The notes under the pieces were generated by a model, which had not been told where the DNA came from, ran no database searches, and worked only from the letters and a program-made list of their open reading frames with translations. Both the position numbers and the translations under genes were made by a program. A stretch of DNA of 45,717 nucleotides from Planctomycetota bacterium (GTDB taxonomy: Bacteria; Planctomycetota; Planctomycetia; Pirellulales; Pirellulaceae): contig CAUJKA010000490.1 in the NCBI GenBank assembly GCA_963204965.1, forward strand, positions 1-45,717. The letters are read 5' to 3'. Below are positions 1-9,500 of this stretch, piece by piece. Position 1 is the first letter of the stretch; each line of letters starts with the position of its first letter.

Positions 1-1
1 C

Positions 2-3000
2 ATCGTCTGCCGCCCGAGCGACAGCTACTTCTATCTGCTGCACAAAGGAACCGTTCGAAAGATCGATTACAGCAAGCCGCGGAACGTCACCGACACTCCT
101 GCGAACGATCTGCCCATCGAGTTCCGCGACGAAGTGAAGCGTCAGCTCGACATCCACGAAATCTCCGCCGCACAGCAGGCGGAAATTTTCGAAAATCCAG
201 CGGCTCCGGCAGCAGCGTCCGAATCGAAGACCAGCGCGAATGTACCTACCAAGCCATCCGAGGCAGGCACTCCGAAACTGCCGAAGGCGGCGAAGCAGGA
301 ACCGCTGAGTACACTCGCGACTGGACAGCTAGAACTTGAAACAAAGGAACCCGAGAAATTGCCGTCGGAGAAGGAAACGCCCACGTCGCCCTCTAATGTT
401 GCGGCGGCCTCCGAGAAGCCGAAGCCGAACTACGTGAGGGTGGTCGGGCAATTGCTCGATGACGAGACCGGCCAGCCGATCGAAAAGGCCGGTTGGGAAT
501 GGGGCATGGCGGACCCCAATAAGCCCGAAAAGATTTCGTGGGGACACAGCCGGTCGATGGGTATGAGCCATCCCGATGGCAAGTTTGAAATGCCGTTGAA
601 CATCAGCACCAATGGCAATCACTATCCACTGCGGGTGTACGCCGCCGGGTACGAAACGACGGTGGTTGTCGGTGAACTCGCCAAGCCCTATCCAGAGAAG
701 ATCGAGCGGAACATACGGCTGAAGCGGGGCCGAAGCATCACTGGCGTCTTGCGCGACCACACGGGCAATCCGGTGGCGAATGGCTGGGTCTTCTTCATCC
801 CCAAGGGACATCAAACCAACATCGTCGAAAGCATCCCCGGCACTGACGCCCACCAGCTCCCCGCCATCGCGAGGGACGGTGCCGTATCGGAAGTGCGCAC
901 CAACGAGAACGGAACGTTCGCCCTGCCAACCGGTGTGGCTGGCACGTTGGCGGCGTCGACCGATTTGGTTGATCTCTGGCCATTCCCACTGCCGGATGAT
1001 GGTTATGCGGAACTGAAGATGCCGGCGCCGTCGTACTTGGTGATCGACCTCACGTATTGGTACCTTGCCGAACTCGTCAAGAAGGGAGAGCATGAGCTTT
1101 CGCCCAACAGCGAAGACCCCAACCAATGTTGGATTCACGTCGATCAAAGCGGGTCTTCTGAACCGTTGTGGAATAACCTTGGCTACCGCCGGCAAATGCT
1201 GGTGTTCGCGAAAGATCCACGAGCCAAGCTTTCCAAGGGTGTGATCGTAGGCCATGTCGTCGAAGGGGAAATGGATAAGCCGATACCCGACATTGGTCAC
1301 AACAAAAACCTCTCGACCAAGATTCGCGTCGCGTTGCCGCCCGGCAATTACCGTGTGCAGCGGCTGCGGACCGGCCCGTTCGCGCCAGTCGATGAACAAA
1401 ACGTCGAGCTGAAGTCGGGCGAAGACACCATCCTGAGTTGGGCTCGCGGCGACGGCTCCTCGGTCCGCGGCAAGGCAACTTGGCCCGCCAACATGATGTT
1501 TGTCCGCCAACAAGGCGAAGCGCCGCGGAAGCTCGATTGGACCGTGCCCTATACCGCCACCGTCTGGATCGCCCCGTTCGGCACGGACGGAAAGGACGGC
1601 AAGCCGATAGACGCTGCGAAGATCCAAGCTGACGGCAGTTTCTTCGTCCCCACCAACCTCGACCCCGGCAAATACAAGGCGACTGCACGAGTCTCCCTGC
1701 CGGAGAGCGATGATTCCCGGCGAAGTTCAGGCTGGCGCGGACCCGACTGCATCGCCACCGCAGAGTTCACCATTCCCGAGCCAGCCCGCGGCCCATTCGG
1801 TTCGCCGCCAGTGGAGCTCGAGATCAAGATGGAAGTCGCCGAGAACGTGCGTTTCCTCCGGTCGAATGCACTCGCCGATCCGCCCCAGGCGATGCAACCG
1901 CCCGCGGGCAAGCCGAAGCTCGGCGCAATGCTCAAATCCGCGACCGAGCAGAAACTGAAATGGGGTGAGACGGTGAATGGCCTGCGAGCGGCGCTCGTCA
2001 TGCAACCCGTACCGGACGAGCCCGATGCGGAGGACAAGATCGATGTCTTTCTAGTCGTCCAAAACGTGACGAAAGCGGAAGTCTGGCTCCACGCTTCCGA
2101 TGCAGCACCGAATCCTCGACAGTTGATCTGGCGCGACAAAGGAGTCCTGGAGACAGTGACCGAAGTGGCCAAGCCGATCCCTGCCGATGTCCGGCTTCAG
2201 CCCGGTGAAGTAGCGTACTTTCGCATGACTCAACCGCCCGGCAAGAGGAACCCCGGAGGCCGGAGCACGGGCTCGATCATTGAGGAAAGCATCCGCACTG
2301 ACCCAACGTTTTCACTAGAGGGATCGATGAAAATTTCAACCGCTCCCGCAGGCGCGTGGTCAGGCAAGCTGGTAACGGGACGAACCGAAGGCGGTACGGC
2401 AATTCCGGCGGACGCAAACATCGTTAAGCTCCCCGATGACCAATATATGAAGTCCGGCTTCCCGGTGGATGAACTGGTTGGCGAGGGTGTGATGTGGAAC
2501 GACGAGCAAAACGGTTTGTCGTTGGGATACCGCATCACCGGAGATGAATGGCGCCTACTCGGCAAGGAAGTGAAGGTCGAGTTATGGGTACAGAATCACG
2601 GCGACAAGGACGTGAAGTTTCAAGACAACATGCGTGCTGACCCTGAATTCGGACTGCGGGTGAAATTGAAGGATGCAAAGGGCGAGGATCACAATTCCAA
2701 CTTCTGGCCGGACGACAGGTCGCCGATTGGATTTCATCGTCTGCTGCCGCCTGGCCATGCGATCAAAATGAAGGAGTTCACCATTTCGCTCTTTTGGCCT
2801 GATAATGATTTCTCGCACGCCAAAGGCCACTTTTTTGGCATCGCCCCCGGAGCATACAATTTCCACTGCGAGCTTGAACTACCGGGCTTCTCCGCCACGG
2901 GCGAAGGTGGAAAGCAACTCACGCCCGCGGCCGGCGAGTGGACCGGGAAGCTCACGACACGCGGCTTGAATATTGAGATCATCGCGCCAGATGCGCCCGC

Positions 3001-3727
3001 GACTAAGCCGCGCACACAGTCGGTGGAAGTCCGCATCAGCAAAGACGGCGAGATTTCACTCGACCGGAAAAAGATGCCGCTCGAAGAATTAAAGACGCGG
3101 GCAGCCAGGAACGCGAAGAAGTGGTTCACGATCAAAGCGGACGATGACGTTCCCTACGCGAAAGTAATCGCGGTGATAAAGGCGTTGAAGGCTTCGGGCG
3201 TCACGGAGTTCTCATTTGCCGAGGCGCGCGTCGGTGATGGCAAGTACCGAGTGGCGAACCGTACTGGGAGCTACGAGTTCGACGAAAAGCGGAGGCTTTC
3301 CATCTGCCAGCCGTTTGAGCGGAAGCAGTGGTTCACCGTCGCGTGGCCCGCGAAAGACGGCCAGCCCGCGAAGTCGTTGCGGTTGTTTCCGAACGCAAGC
3401 GAGCAAACGCGCGGGACGTGGGCGGTCGTGTGGGAACCAGGCACGGATGTGCTGTGGTGGGTGGATGATTCTGACATTGGCAAAATGACATTGACCGACC
3501 CAGCTCACGTCACCGTGGACCGCAAGGGTCGAACAACTAGCTTCTCTCGCGACTTCACGTTGCCCGATGGAGTCGCGACCGAGTTTCGTCGACTAGGTTT
3601 TGAGGTGGGAGGCAAACCAGGCGAGCCTCTTGTCATCGGCGGTCCAACGAGCAGGCAAGAGGTTCTAACAGCTGAGCCGGTGGATGCGAATAGGATTCAG
3701 GACGGGGCTGTGCCGAAGAGGAAGTAA
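2..3727 (+). CDS. 5'-truncated giant envelope protein with CPD-reg-like repeats and C-terminal ExbD-like domain
   Basis: The frame is open from base 2 with no stop, so the gene begins outside the window; the first internal start-like codon is the GTG at 134, but sense codons upstream look coding. 1241 residues are visible. Early repeats resemble carboxypeptidase-regulatory/Cna-B-like beta-sandwiches (VVGQLLDDETGQPI; ITGVLRDHTGNPV). Two related modules follow, starting WGETVNGL (about nt 1960) and WNDEQNGL (about nt 2497), each ending in a G-W-(S/T)-GKL motif. Around nt 3015-3230 there is an ExbD/TolR-like stretch (ISKDGEISLD, then IKADDDVPYAKVIAVIKALK). No catalytic motif is seen. Planctomycete M56/BlaR1-type proteins often carry similar tails, so the missing N-terminus could be a membrane peptidase, but that is inference. 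Base composition looks more GC-rich than in the genes that follow. Confidence 0.8.
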   Translation: MVCRPSDSYFYLLHKGTVRKIDYSKPRNVTDTPANDLPIEFRDEVKRQLDIHEISAAQQAEIFENPAAPAAASESKTSANVPTKPSEAGTPKLPKAAKQEPLSTLATGQLELETKEPEKLPSEKETPTSPSNVAAASEKPKPNYVRVVGQLLDDETGQPIEKAGWEWGMADPNKPEKISWGHSRSMGMSHPDGKFEMPLNISTNGNHYPLRVYAAGYETTVVVGELAKPYPEKIERNIRLKRGRSITGVLRDHTGNPVANGWVFFIPKGHQTNIVESIPGTDAHQLPAIARDGAVSEVRTNENGTFALPTGVAGTLAASTDLVDLWPFPLPDDGYAELKMPAPSYLVIDLTYWYLAELVKKGEHELSPNSEDPNQCWIHVDQSGSSEPLWNNLGYRRQMLVFAKDPRAKLSKGVIVGHVVEGEMDKPIPDIGHNKNLSTKIRVALPPGNYRVQRLRTGPFAPVDEQNVELKSGEDTILSWARGDGSSVRGKATWPANMMFVRQQGEAPRKLDWTVPYTATVWIAPFGTDGKDGKPIDAAKIQADGSFFVPTNLDPGKYKATARVSLPESDDSRRSSGWRGPDCIATAEFTIPEPARGPFGSPPVELEIKMEVAENVRFLRSNALADPPQAMQPPAGKPKLGAMLKSATEQKLKWGETVNGLRAALVMQPVPDEPDAEDKIDVFLVVQNVTKAEVWLHASDAAPNPRQLIWRDKGVLETVTEVAKPIPADVRLQPGEVAYFRMTQPPGKRNPGGRSTGSIIEESIRTDPTFSLEGSMKISTAPAGAWSGKLVTGRTEGGTAIPADANIVKLPDDQYMKSGFPVDELVGEGVMWNDEQNGLSLGYRITGDEWRLLGKEVKVELWVQNHGDKDVKFQDNMRADPEFGLRVKLKDAKGEDHNSNFWPDDRSPIGFHRLLPPGHAIKMKEFTISLFWPDNDFSHAKGHFFGIAPGAYNFHCELELPGFSATGEGGKQLTPAAGEWTGKLTTRGLNIEIIAPDAPATKPRTQSVEVRISKDGEISLDRKKMPLEELKTRAARNAKKWFTIKADDDVPYAKVIAVIKALKASGVTEFSFAEARVGDGKYRVANRTGSYEFDEKRRLSICQPFERKQWFTVAWPAKDGQPAKSLRLFPNASEQTRGTWAVVWEPGTDVLWWVDDSDIGKMTLTDPAHVTVDRKGRTTSFSRDFTLPDGVATEFRRLGFEVGGKPGEPLVIGGPTSRQEVLTAEPVDANRIQDGAVPKRK

Positions 3728-3799
3728 CGAGCCCGACGAACCGGCTCGTACGGACAAGTTCTCTAGCTGGCTCGATGACAGCAGAAGGTGAGAAACAAA

Positions 3800-4144
3800 A
3801 TGAATGCAGATGAGTTCCTTCGTTCGGTGAAGGTTTTGGAGTTGTGGTGCGATGTGGCATCGGCTTGCCCAGACTACGAGTCCGCGGCTTCGATTGCTGG
3901 AAAGGCTATCATCCAGTTCAAATCAGAATTTGAGCAGCAATGTTCAGAGTCTTCACGAGTTCTTGCATGCCGGCCTAAGACCAGATGGAACGAGGACAAT
4001 GAAGATAGTAAGTATACCCCTGGATTGCTTGCTGAAATCCTCACTATCTCCGCAGAGGAAGCTATTCGCGTAGCGACTTCGCTGCTGGATGGTGTCGCCA
4101 TCGAGGGAACTCTTACGATCAGTGACAGGTACGACGAGGAGTGA
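3800..4144 (+). CDS. small protein of unknown function
   Basis: Encodes 114 residues. An in-frame GTG lies at 3788, but the AAGGTGAG at 3785-3792 is a good ribosome binding site for the ATG at 3800 (about 7 nt spacing), so I choose the ATG. The protein looks soluble: there is no signal peptide or membrane segment, it is acidic, and it has two probable helical halves around residues 5-45 and 70-105. It contains three cysteines and resembles no family I recognise. It sits 72 bp after the giant envelope gene and before a palindromic repeat cluster. It could be a small immunity- or chaperone-like partner, but nothing in the sequence proves that. Confidence 0.6.
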   Translation: MNADEFLRSVKVLELWCDVASACPDYESAASIAGKAIIQFKSEFEQQCSESSRVLACRPKTRWNEDNEDSKYTPGLLAEILTISAEEAIRVATSLLDGVAIEGTLTISDRYDEE

Positions 4145-4241
4145 TAAAGACTGGGTGCCGGAGTATTTCTGTAAAAGTTCTCAGGCTCGTGCAAGATTCC
4201 CACCTGACGTGGAATTTACTGGTGTAGCCACTACTGCATAC

Positions 4242-4381
4242 GTAGCCACCGCTACCAAGCGGTGGAAGATTGTAGCCATTGCTGTCAAGCGGTGGAGAAT
4301 CGACTGAATACCTTCCACTGTCTGGCGACAGTGGCTACGGAAACCATCCACCGTCTGGCGATCTGGCGACGGTGGCTACGG
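4242..4381. repeat. cluster of four GTAGCCAC palindromic (REP-like) units
   Basis: Four related hairpin units lie in 140 bp. Two are direct (4242-4271 and 4272-4302, each GTAGCC...AAGCGGTGG). Two are inverted (4311-4340 and 4344-4381, each ending GTGGCTACGG). The first forms a perfect 8-bp stem, CCACCGCT-ACCA-AGCGGTGG (4246-4265). The last contains an internal doubling of TCTGGCGA. A fifth, degenerate unit is at 26650-26676. They fill most of the 250-bp gap between the small gene and the sigma factor gene. Confidence 0.75.
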
Positions 4382-4382
4382 G

Positions 4383-4388
4383 TATACT
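4383..4388 (+). promoter_or_regulatory. putative -10 element (TATACT) placing transcription start at the sigma ATG
   Basis: TATACT ends 6 nt before the ATG at 4395, so a start site about 7 nt downstream would fall on the start codon itself and give a leaderless mRNA. No Shine-Dalgarno sequence is present between the repeat cluster and the ATG. No convincing -35 is seen at 17 bp; the upstream DNA is the last palindromic repeat unit. Confidence 0.35.
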
Positions 4389-4394
4389 AATTCT

Positions 4395-4988
4395 ATGATT
4401 CCCAGTCCTCCTGAAACCAGAGCTAGCTTAATCGTGCGTCTTCGAGACGCGGCGGATGTGGCGGCGTGGGATGAGTTCGTGGCGATCTACGGGCCGCTGG
4501 TGCATAGACTGGCGATGCGCCAAGGACTGCAAGCGGTCGATGCCGAGGATGTGGTGCAGCAGGTTTTCGCTGCGGTGGCTCAGTCGGTTCATCACTGGCT
4601 TGAACGACCCCAGCAGAATCGCTTTCGCGGTTGGTTGCTTACGATTGCTCGCAACATAGCTATCAAAACGCTGACTCGCAGGCCCCAGGGTGGAGTTGGC
4701 TTAGGCGGCGGTCCGGGTTTGAATGATCTGGCAGCACCGGAGTGTGATTGGTCGAGCCACTTTGATATTGAGTATCGGCGCGAAGTTTATCGGTGGGCCG
4801 CGGAGCAAGTTCAGAACTCGGTGTCCCCGAGCACTTGGAATGCTTTTCAATTGACTCATATCGAAGGCCTTTCCATTGCCGATGCTGCGGAGCAATTGGA
4901 CATATCCGCGGGGAACATCTACATCGCTCGCAGTCGAGTTATCAGCCGCTTGCGCGAACTGGCCAAGCAATTTGAGGTATCCCAATGA
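4395..4988 (+). CDS. ECF-type RNA polymerase sigma factor (kinase-linked planctomycete type)
   Basis: 197 residues, a normal length for an ECF sigma factor with regions 2 and 4. Region 2 is visible around residues 15-95: WDEFVAIYGPLVHRLAMRQG, then DAEDVVQQVF, then FRGWLLTIARNIA. Region 4 is around residues 135-190, with a helix-turn-helix ending in the IYIARSRVISRLRELAKQFE area. It should direct core polymerase to a small set of promoters when released from control. The stop overlaps the kinase start by 4 bp (ATGA, 4985-4988), so the pair is translationally coupled. No ribosome binding site is visible, which fits a leaderless transcript. The same architecture recurs at 31015-31650 and 44664-45269. 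Confidence 0.93.
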   Translation: MIPSPPETRASLIVRLRDAADVAAWDEFVAIYGPLVHRLAMRQGLQAVDAEDVVQQVFAAVAQSVHHWLERPQQNRFRGWLLTIARNIAIKTLTRRPQGGVGLGGGPGLNDLAAPECDWSSHFDIEYRREVYRWAAEQVQNSVSPSTWNAFQLTHIEGLSIADAAEQLDISAGNIYIARSRVISRLRELAKQFEVSQ

Positions 4989-6439
4989 TCCGGTCCTGCG
5001 CGAGTTACTCAGACGATCAGTTGTGGCAACTGCTGCAAGGCGACGACGAAGATCACGCGGACTCGGCCAATCATCTGGCCGAATGCCCACACTGCCAAGC
5101 TCGATTGGAACAGTTAGCCGCTGATGCCAAGCAGTGGAGCGAGATTCGCGATAGCTTGCAGAAGGATCAAGAGTTCGATACGGGTTCTTCGTCGCCTCCT
5201 GGGAGTGCTTCATCGCGCAGGCCGCGTTCGGACCGCGAGCGTTGGCAGCGCAATCATACTTGGACCGAGTCGATGGCCAAGTCGCTGTTGTCACCTGCCA
5301 GTCACCCCGAGATGTTGGGACGCATTGGTCGCTACGATGTCGAACGTCTGATTGGCAGCGGCGGCATGGGTGTTGTTTTTAAGGCCTACGACACTGAACT
5401 CAATCGACCGGTGGCAGTAAAGTTGTTAGCTCCTTATTTGGCCGGAAGTGGATCGGCGCGGAATCGATTTGCCAGAGAAGCTCGAGCTGCGGCAGCAGTG
5501 GTCGATGATCATGTCGTGCCGATTCACAACGTGGAAACGGGAAATGAACAAGGTGGCGAACACCCGTTCTTGGTGATGAAGTTCATTGCGGGTGGATCAT
5601 TACAACAACGCATCGATCGCGAAGGACCGCTCGAAGTTTGCGAAGTCCTTCGCATCGGCATGCATGCTGCTAAGGGACTCGCCGCCGCTCATGCTCAAGG
5701 TTTGATCCATCGCGACGTGAAACCTTCGAACATCTTGCTGGATGAAGGAGTCGATCGAGCGCTCTTGACCGATTTTGGTTTAGCTCGAGCGACCGACGAT
5801 GCTAGTCTGACTCGCAGCGGATTTCATCCCGGCACACCTCATTACATGTCTCCCGAGCAAGTCCGCGGCGAAGCGATCGACGCTCGCAGCGATCTCTTTG
5901 GACTGGGCTGTGTCATTTACGCGATGTGTACTGGTCATCCACCATTCCGCAGCGAAACCAGCTACGCGGTCCTGCGCCGCATCACCGACGACACGCCGCG
6001 ATCGATTCGAGAACTCAATCCAAATATTCCAGAATGGCTTGATCGGGTCGTGATGAAGTTACTCGCCAAGTCGCCAGAGGATCGTTATACGTCTGCAGAC
6101 GACGTTCACACGCTGCTTGAAAGATGTCTTGCGCATGTTCAGCAGCCGACGGCGGTAGAATTGCCAGACGAGTTGCGATCGAAGGCGAAATCACGCAAGT
6201 GGGTTCCAGCTTTGGTGGTGCCTGTTTGTATTGCGATTGGGTGTGGGGTTTGGTGGTTTAAGAAGTGGCCTGTGGAGTTCAATGACAAAGTAGCAGTTCC
6301 TCAGTCAGAGAACTTATTGACTGAGTCTGCCTTGCAGTGGGAAGGAGATGCGAGTGAATTCGAATCCTTACAGAGAGACTTTGCACCCATTGAATCGAAA
6401 TCTAAAAAGCTATGGGACCTAGAACCAATCGGGAATTGA
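4985..6439 (+). CDS. membrane Ser/Thr protein kinase with N-terminal anti-sigma-like zinc finger
   Basis: 484 residues. The N-terminus has an HxxxCxxC anti-sigma-type motif (H30, C34, C37). The kinase domain spans about 115-385: glycine loop GSGGMG, ATP lysine K146, catalytic HRD 242-244, DFG 263-265, and activation end GTPHYMSPEQ. One membrane segment is at about 406-425, followed by a short tail of about 60 residues without a recognisable domain. Established for such kinases: ATP-dependent phosphorylation of Ser/Thr. Inferred: the finger binds the coupled sigma factor and the kinase gates it. Unlike the other two finger-bearing kinases here, it has almost no outer sensor part; LQGxW-type domains appear instead in the next gene downstream. 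Confidence 0.93.
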   Translation: MIRSCASYSDDQLWQLLQGDDEDHADSANHLAECPHCQARLEQLAADAKQWSEIRDSLQKDQEFDTGSSSPPGSASSRRPRSDRERWQRNHTWTESMAKSLLSPASHPEMLGRIGRYDVERLIGSGGMGVVFKAYDTELNRPVAVKLLAPYLAGSGSARNRFAREARAAAAVVDDHVVPIHNVETGNEQGGEHPFLVMKFIAGGSLQQRIDREGPLEVCEVLRIGMHAAKGLAAAHAQGLIHRDVKPSNILLDEGVDRALLTDFGLARATDDASLTRSGFHPGTPHYMSPEQVRGEAIDARSDLFGLGCVIYAMCTGHPPFRSETSYAVLRRITDDTPRSIRELNPNIPEWLDRVVMKLLAKSPEDRYTSADDVHTLLERCLAHVQQPTAVELPDELRSKAKSRKWVPALVVPVCIAIGCGVWWFKKWPVEFNDKVAVPQSENLLTESALQWEGDASEFESLQRDFAPIESKSKKLWDLEPIGN

Positions 6440-6450
6440 CTTTCGTTTTA

Positions 6451-6539
6451 AGCCCGAAGGGCTGACACACCCTCTGCCGGTGGTGATAACCACCGGTTGA
6501 AGATCAGAATTGAACTGAAAAGCCCGAAGGGCTGACACA
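6451..6539. repeat. direct repeat pair AGCCCGAAGGGCTGACACA around a hairpin
   Basis: Two identical 19-bp copies, at 6451-6469 and 6521-6539, are exactly 70 bp apart. Each contains the mini-hairpin AGCCC-GAA-GGGCT. Between them lies a perfect 8-bp stem with a GATA loop, CCGGTGGT/ACCACCGG (6477-6496), which could act as a terminator after the kinase gene although no T-run follows. A diverged copy is at 13989-14007, on the other side of the large gene. Confidence 0.7.
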
Positions 6540-6581
6540 ACAATGGACCGACTTAATCGACCCTCAAATGGAGTTGAATCA

Positions 6582-9500
6582 ATGTACCCACATCGTCGCA
6601 TACGCTTGGCTAGTCTCCGAATATTTCTGATCATGTGGCCGTTCTGCTCCGGCACTATCGTCACAGGCCAATCGCCGGAAATACGCCCACCGGCGCCGAT
6701 TCCAACGCCTTACTACGCGAACCCGCAAGTGAACGTGCCTTCGATTCGAAAATTCACGTTCAAACATGCAAAAGCGGCAGACGTTTTAAAGATCTTGCAG
6801 CAACTCGCAGGCCAGACCGATCACATCGGTTTGAAAATCGCGGTCGATGAACGAACCAATTCTCTTGTCTTCCAACCCGACGATGATCGACAAACTCGCG
6901 AGTTCGAAGAAACCTGCGCCTTGCTTGACACCGAAACGCCATCTTCGAGTGTTTCGACCAATGGCGTTTCGATCGCTGTTCCAGCACTTGGCCCCAAACC
7001 TCTTACGTTTGATTTCTCGATTGGAATTGCAAGTGACAATTCCATTGAAACTCTAAAAAAGCGTTACAACGAACTCGAACAACAAACGCACCAGCTAGCG
7101 GACAAACTCAAACAATCCACGGCGCTAAGCGAATCAGACCGAAGAGAACTACAAGCTGCCGTTCGTCAATCCTTCGAAGCTCGCCAGGCCATGCAGCGAG
7201 CCGAGTTAGCCGATCTCGCTCAGCGCATGAAGAGCATGCAACAATCGATCGACATGCGAGACAAACTGGCAGACAAAGTTGTTCAGCGACGCGTCGAAGA
7301 TTTGCTCAATCCCGACTTGAAATGGGATATGACTCGAACCAGTACCGAGTCTACTCGCTCGATCGCCAAAGAAGATTCGATAGGCCCGTCCAAGATTACA
7401 TCATCCCAAGATATGCAAACTGCTCTTCAAGGCACTTGGACGGTAAGAGTATTTCAGACGGAATACCAAGGAGATGATCGAGTGTCTCAGGTGGTGATTC
7501 GCGGTGACTTATTGTTGCTGCATACGATTGTCAATGGGAAAGTACTCGGCGTCTCACCGTGGAAGCTCGTTTGGCCCAACGCGGAAAAGCCCTATGAGAT
7601 TGGCGCGATATGGGACCCAAATACCAACACGGAAAGTGAGCCGTTCATGCCTGGGCGAATTGCCTATGATGGCAAGAGTTTTCAGCTTGCCTTTGGTGAA
7701 GAGAATCCTACTGCAATCTGTCCAGGCGAAAAAACTACCTACATTGATTGTGTTCGTGCCAACAACGAAGATCGCTCGACAGCCGCTCAAGCTATAACGC
7801 CAACTTCATCTCAATCGACTGAGCGAGCAGAACCAGACGCGAGTCGACAACCTATTTCGAGGGCCATCAGGGAAATCATTAATCAACTGACTTTGGGCGA
7901 TGACTCAAAGCCACCAATTGGAATAGTCCTCACGGAAATCGACTCCAACCCTAAGGAGCAATTAGCGGACTTCAAAGAAGAGATTCAAGAACAGGTCGTT
8001 TCTGAACTCAAGACATTCGGGCATTTGATCGTCGCCAGCAGAAGAGTTGCTGAAGCAACTCTTTCCAGCTTGCAACTGAAGACCAAAGATCTACTCCTTC
8101 CCAAATTTCAAGCACAGTTCTTTGAGGCCTTGGAGAAAGAGGATCAAGCCCCCCAATCTATTCTGCTTACAAAACTGATCCGTGATGATTCGACCAGCTA
8201 TCTCCTGACGTTTGAGCTGATAGATCGATCTGGTCGCGTTTACAAAAGCTCAGCAAAGGTTTCAAAAACTAATCCAGAGAACTCCAATGCGCTAGCTAAA
8301 TCTTCATTTCTGCCACCATCGATTCCGCCGACACCAATTAGTGCCCCCTACGATTCAGGTAGACGCCCTGAGACGATTATTATGGAAAGGATCCAGGGAA
8401 AGTGGATTGCCGAGTCTCTTCTATCCGCGGGTAAGGATAGTCTCAGTGATTACTCCGAGCCATTCGGAGTTTGGATCACCGGCAACGAGATGCGATTCAA
8501 AGTTGGCGAGCAGGATTTAAATGGACCAATCCCAATACTGCTGACTGGGCCGAAAGGTAGTCATCGTTCACTTGAGAGTGCTGATCAACCGCTGCCGATG
8601 GACTTCGTCATGGACCCCAACGGAGAACAAGTAGCCATGCATGGTATCATTGCGAGCGATGGTTTAACGCTTTCGATTTGTTTCGCAGATGGGGATGAGA
8701 GCAAAAAGAATGGCTTTCGTCCGACGTCGTTTGTTCCTGGATCAAAAGTAACCGTAATAAAGTGCCGTCGCGCTCCTACTAGTACCGCCAACAAGCCTGG
8801 CGCTGCCGACCTCGCAACACCACAGGCAACACTGGACTACCTTCACCGTTACTCGCTCGCTCATCCTGACGGTTTTCCGGCTGAATGCTACACCGACGAA
8901 GCGATACTGGAACTGAGCGGCATGATGCTTCAGAATCTAAGTGCGATGTCGGCGATATCTCAAATCGCTTTGCAAACGGGTGGAGTGATCGGTGAAAATA
9001 ATGGTGTTCCAGTTGTCTCGAGCGCATCGCCCGCCTTCCATATTCAGGTTGAGGCGATGCTAAAAGAGCAAATGTTGCCGACACCTCCCGAGAGCGCTAA
9101 CAAAGCTTTCGAGACGCTGGCAACGCTGACGTTTGGAAGCAAATCGAGCAATGCGGCGTCTTTGGTACTTGCCGATCGTCAATTGATTCGTCTAGCGGCA
9201 GGCGTATTAAAATCGCCCAGAGAATTTCTGCCCGCTGCAAGCAAGTTATTGGAAACCTTAGGCGAGACTGATTTGGACGTAACCAAGTCCAAAGAAGCCG
9301 ATCGGACGCAACCCAAGGCAGACATCGCGATCAACGGAGATGAAGCGACCGCAACTTTGCTTAGCTCTGGCAATGACTCTTCGCTATCGCCACTGTCTGC
9401 GCCGAGGATTACCAAACTGCGTCGAATCGATGGTCGTTGGCTCATCAGCGAGATTCTGTCCGACGAAGAGATCGCGCAGATGCAATCGAGTTACTCGAGC

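Noticed and set aside
329..1627. 432-codon open frame on the minus strand inside the leftmost gene
   Set aside because: It is antisense to a clearly coding frame, rich in Arg and His as expected of a shadow in GC-rich DNA, and has no domain pattern or ribosome binding site.
1549..2172. 207-codon minus-strand frame
   Set aside because: Antisense shadow of the same gene; serine-rich composition typical of complement reading.
4242..4381. CRISPR array
   Set aside because: The units alternate in orientation, have no uniform spacers and no cas genes are near.
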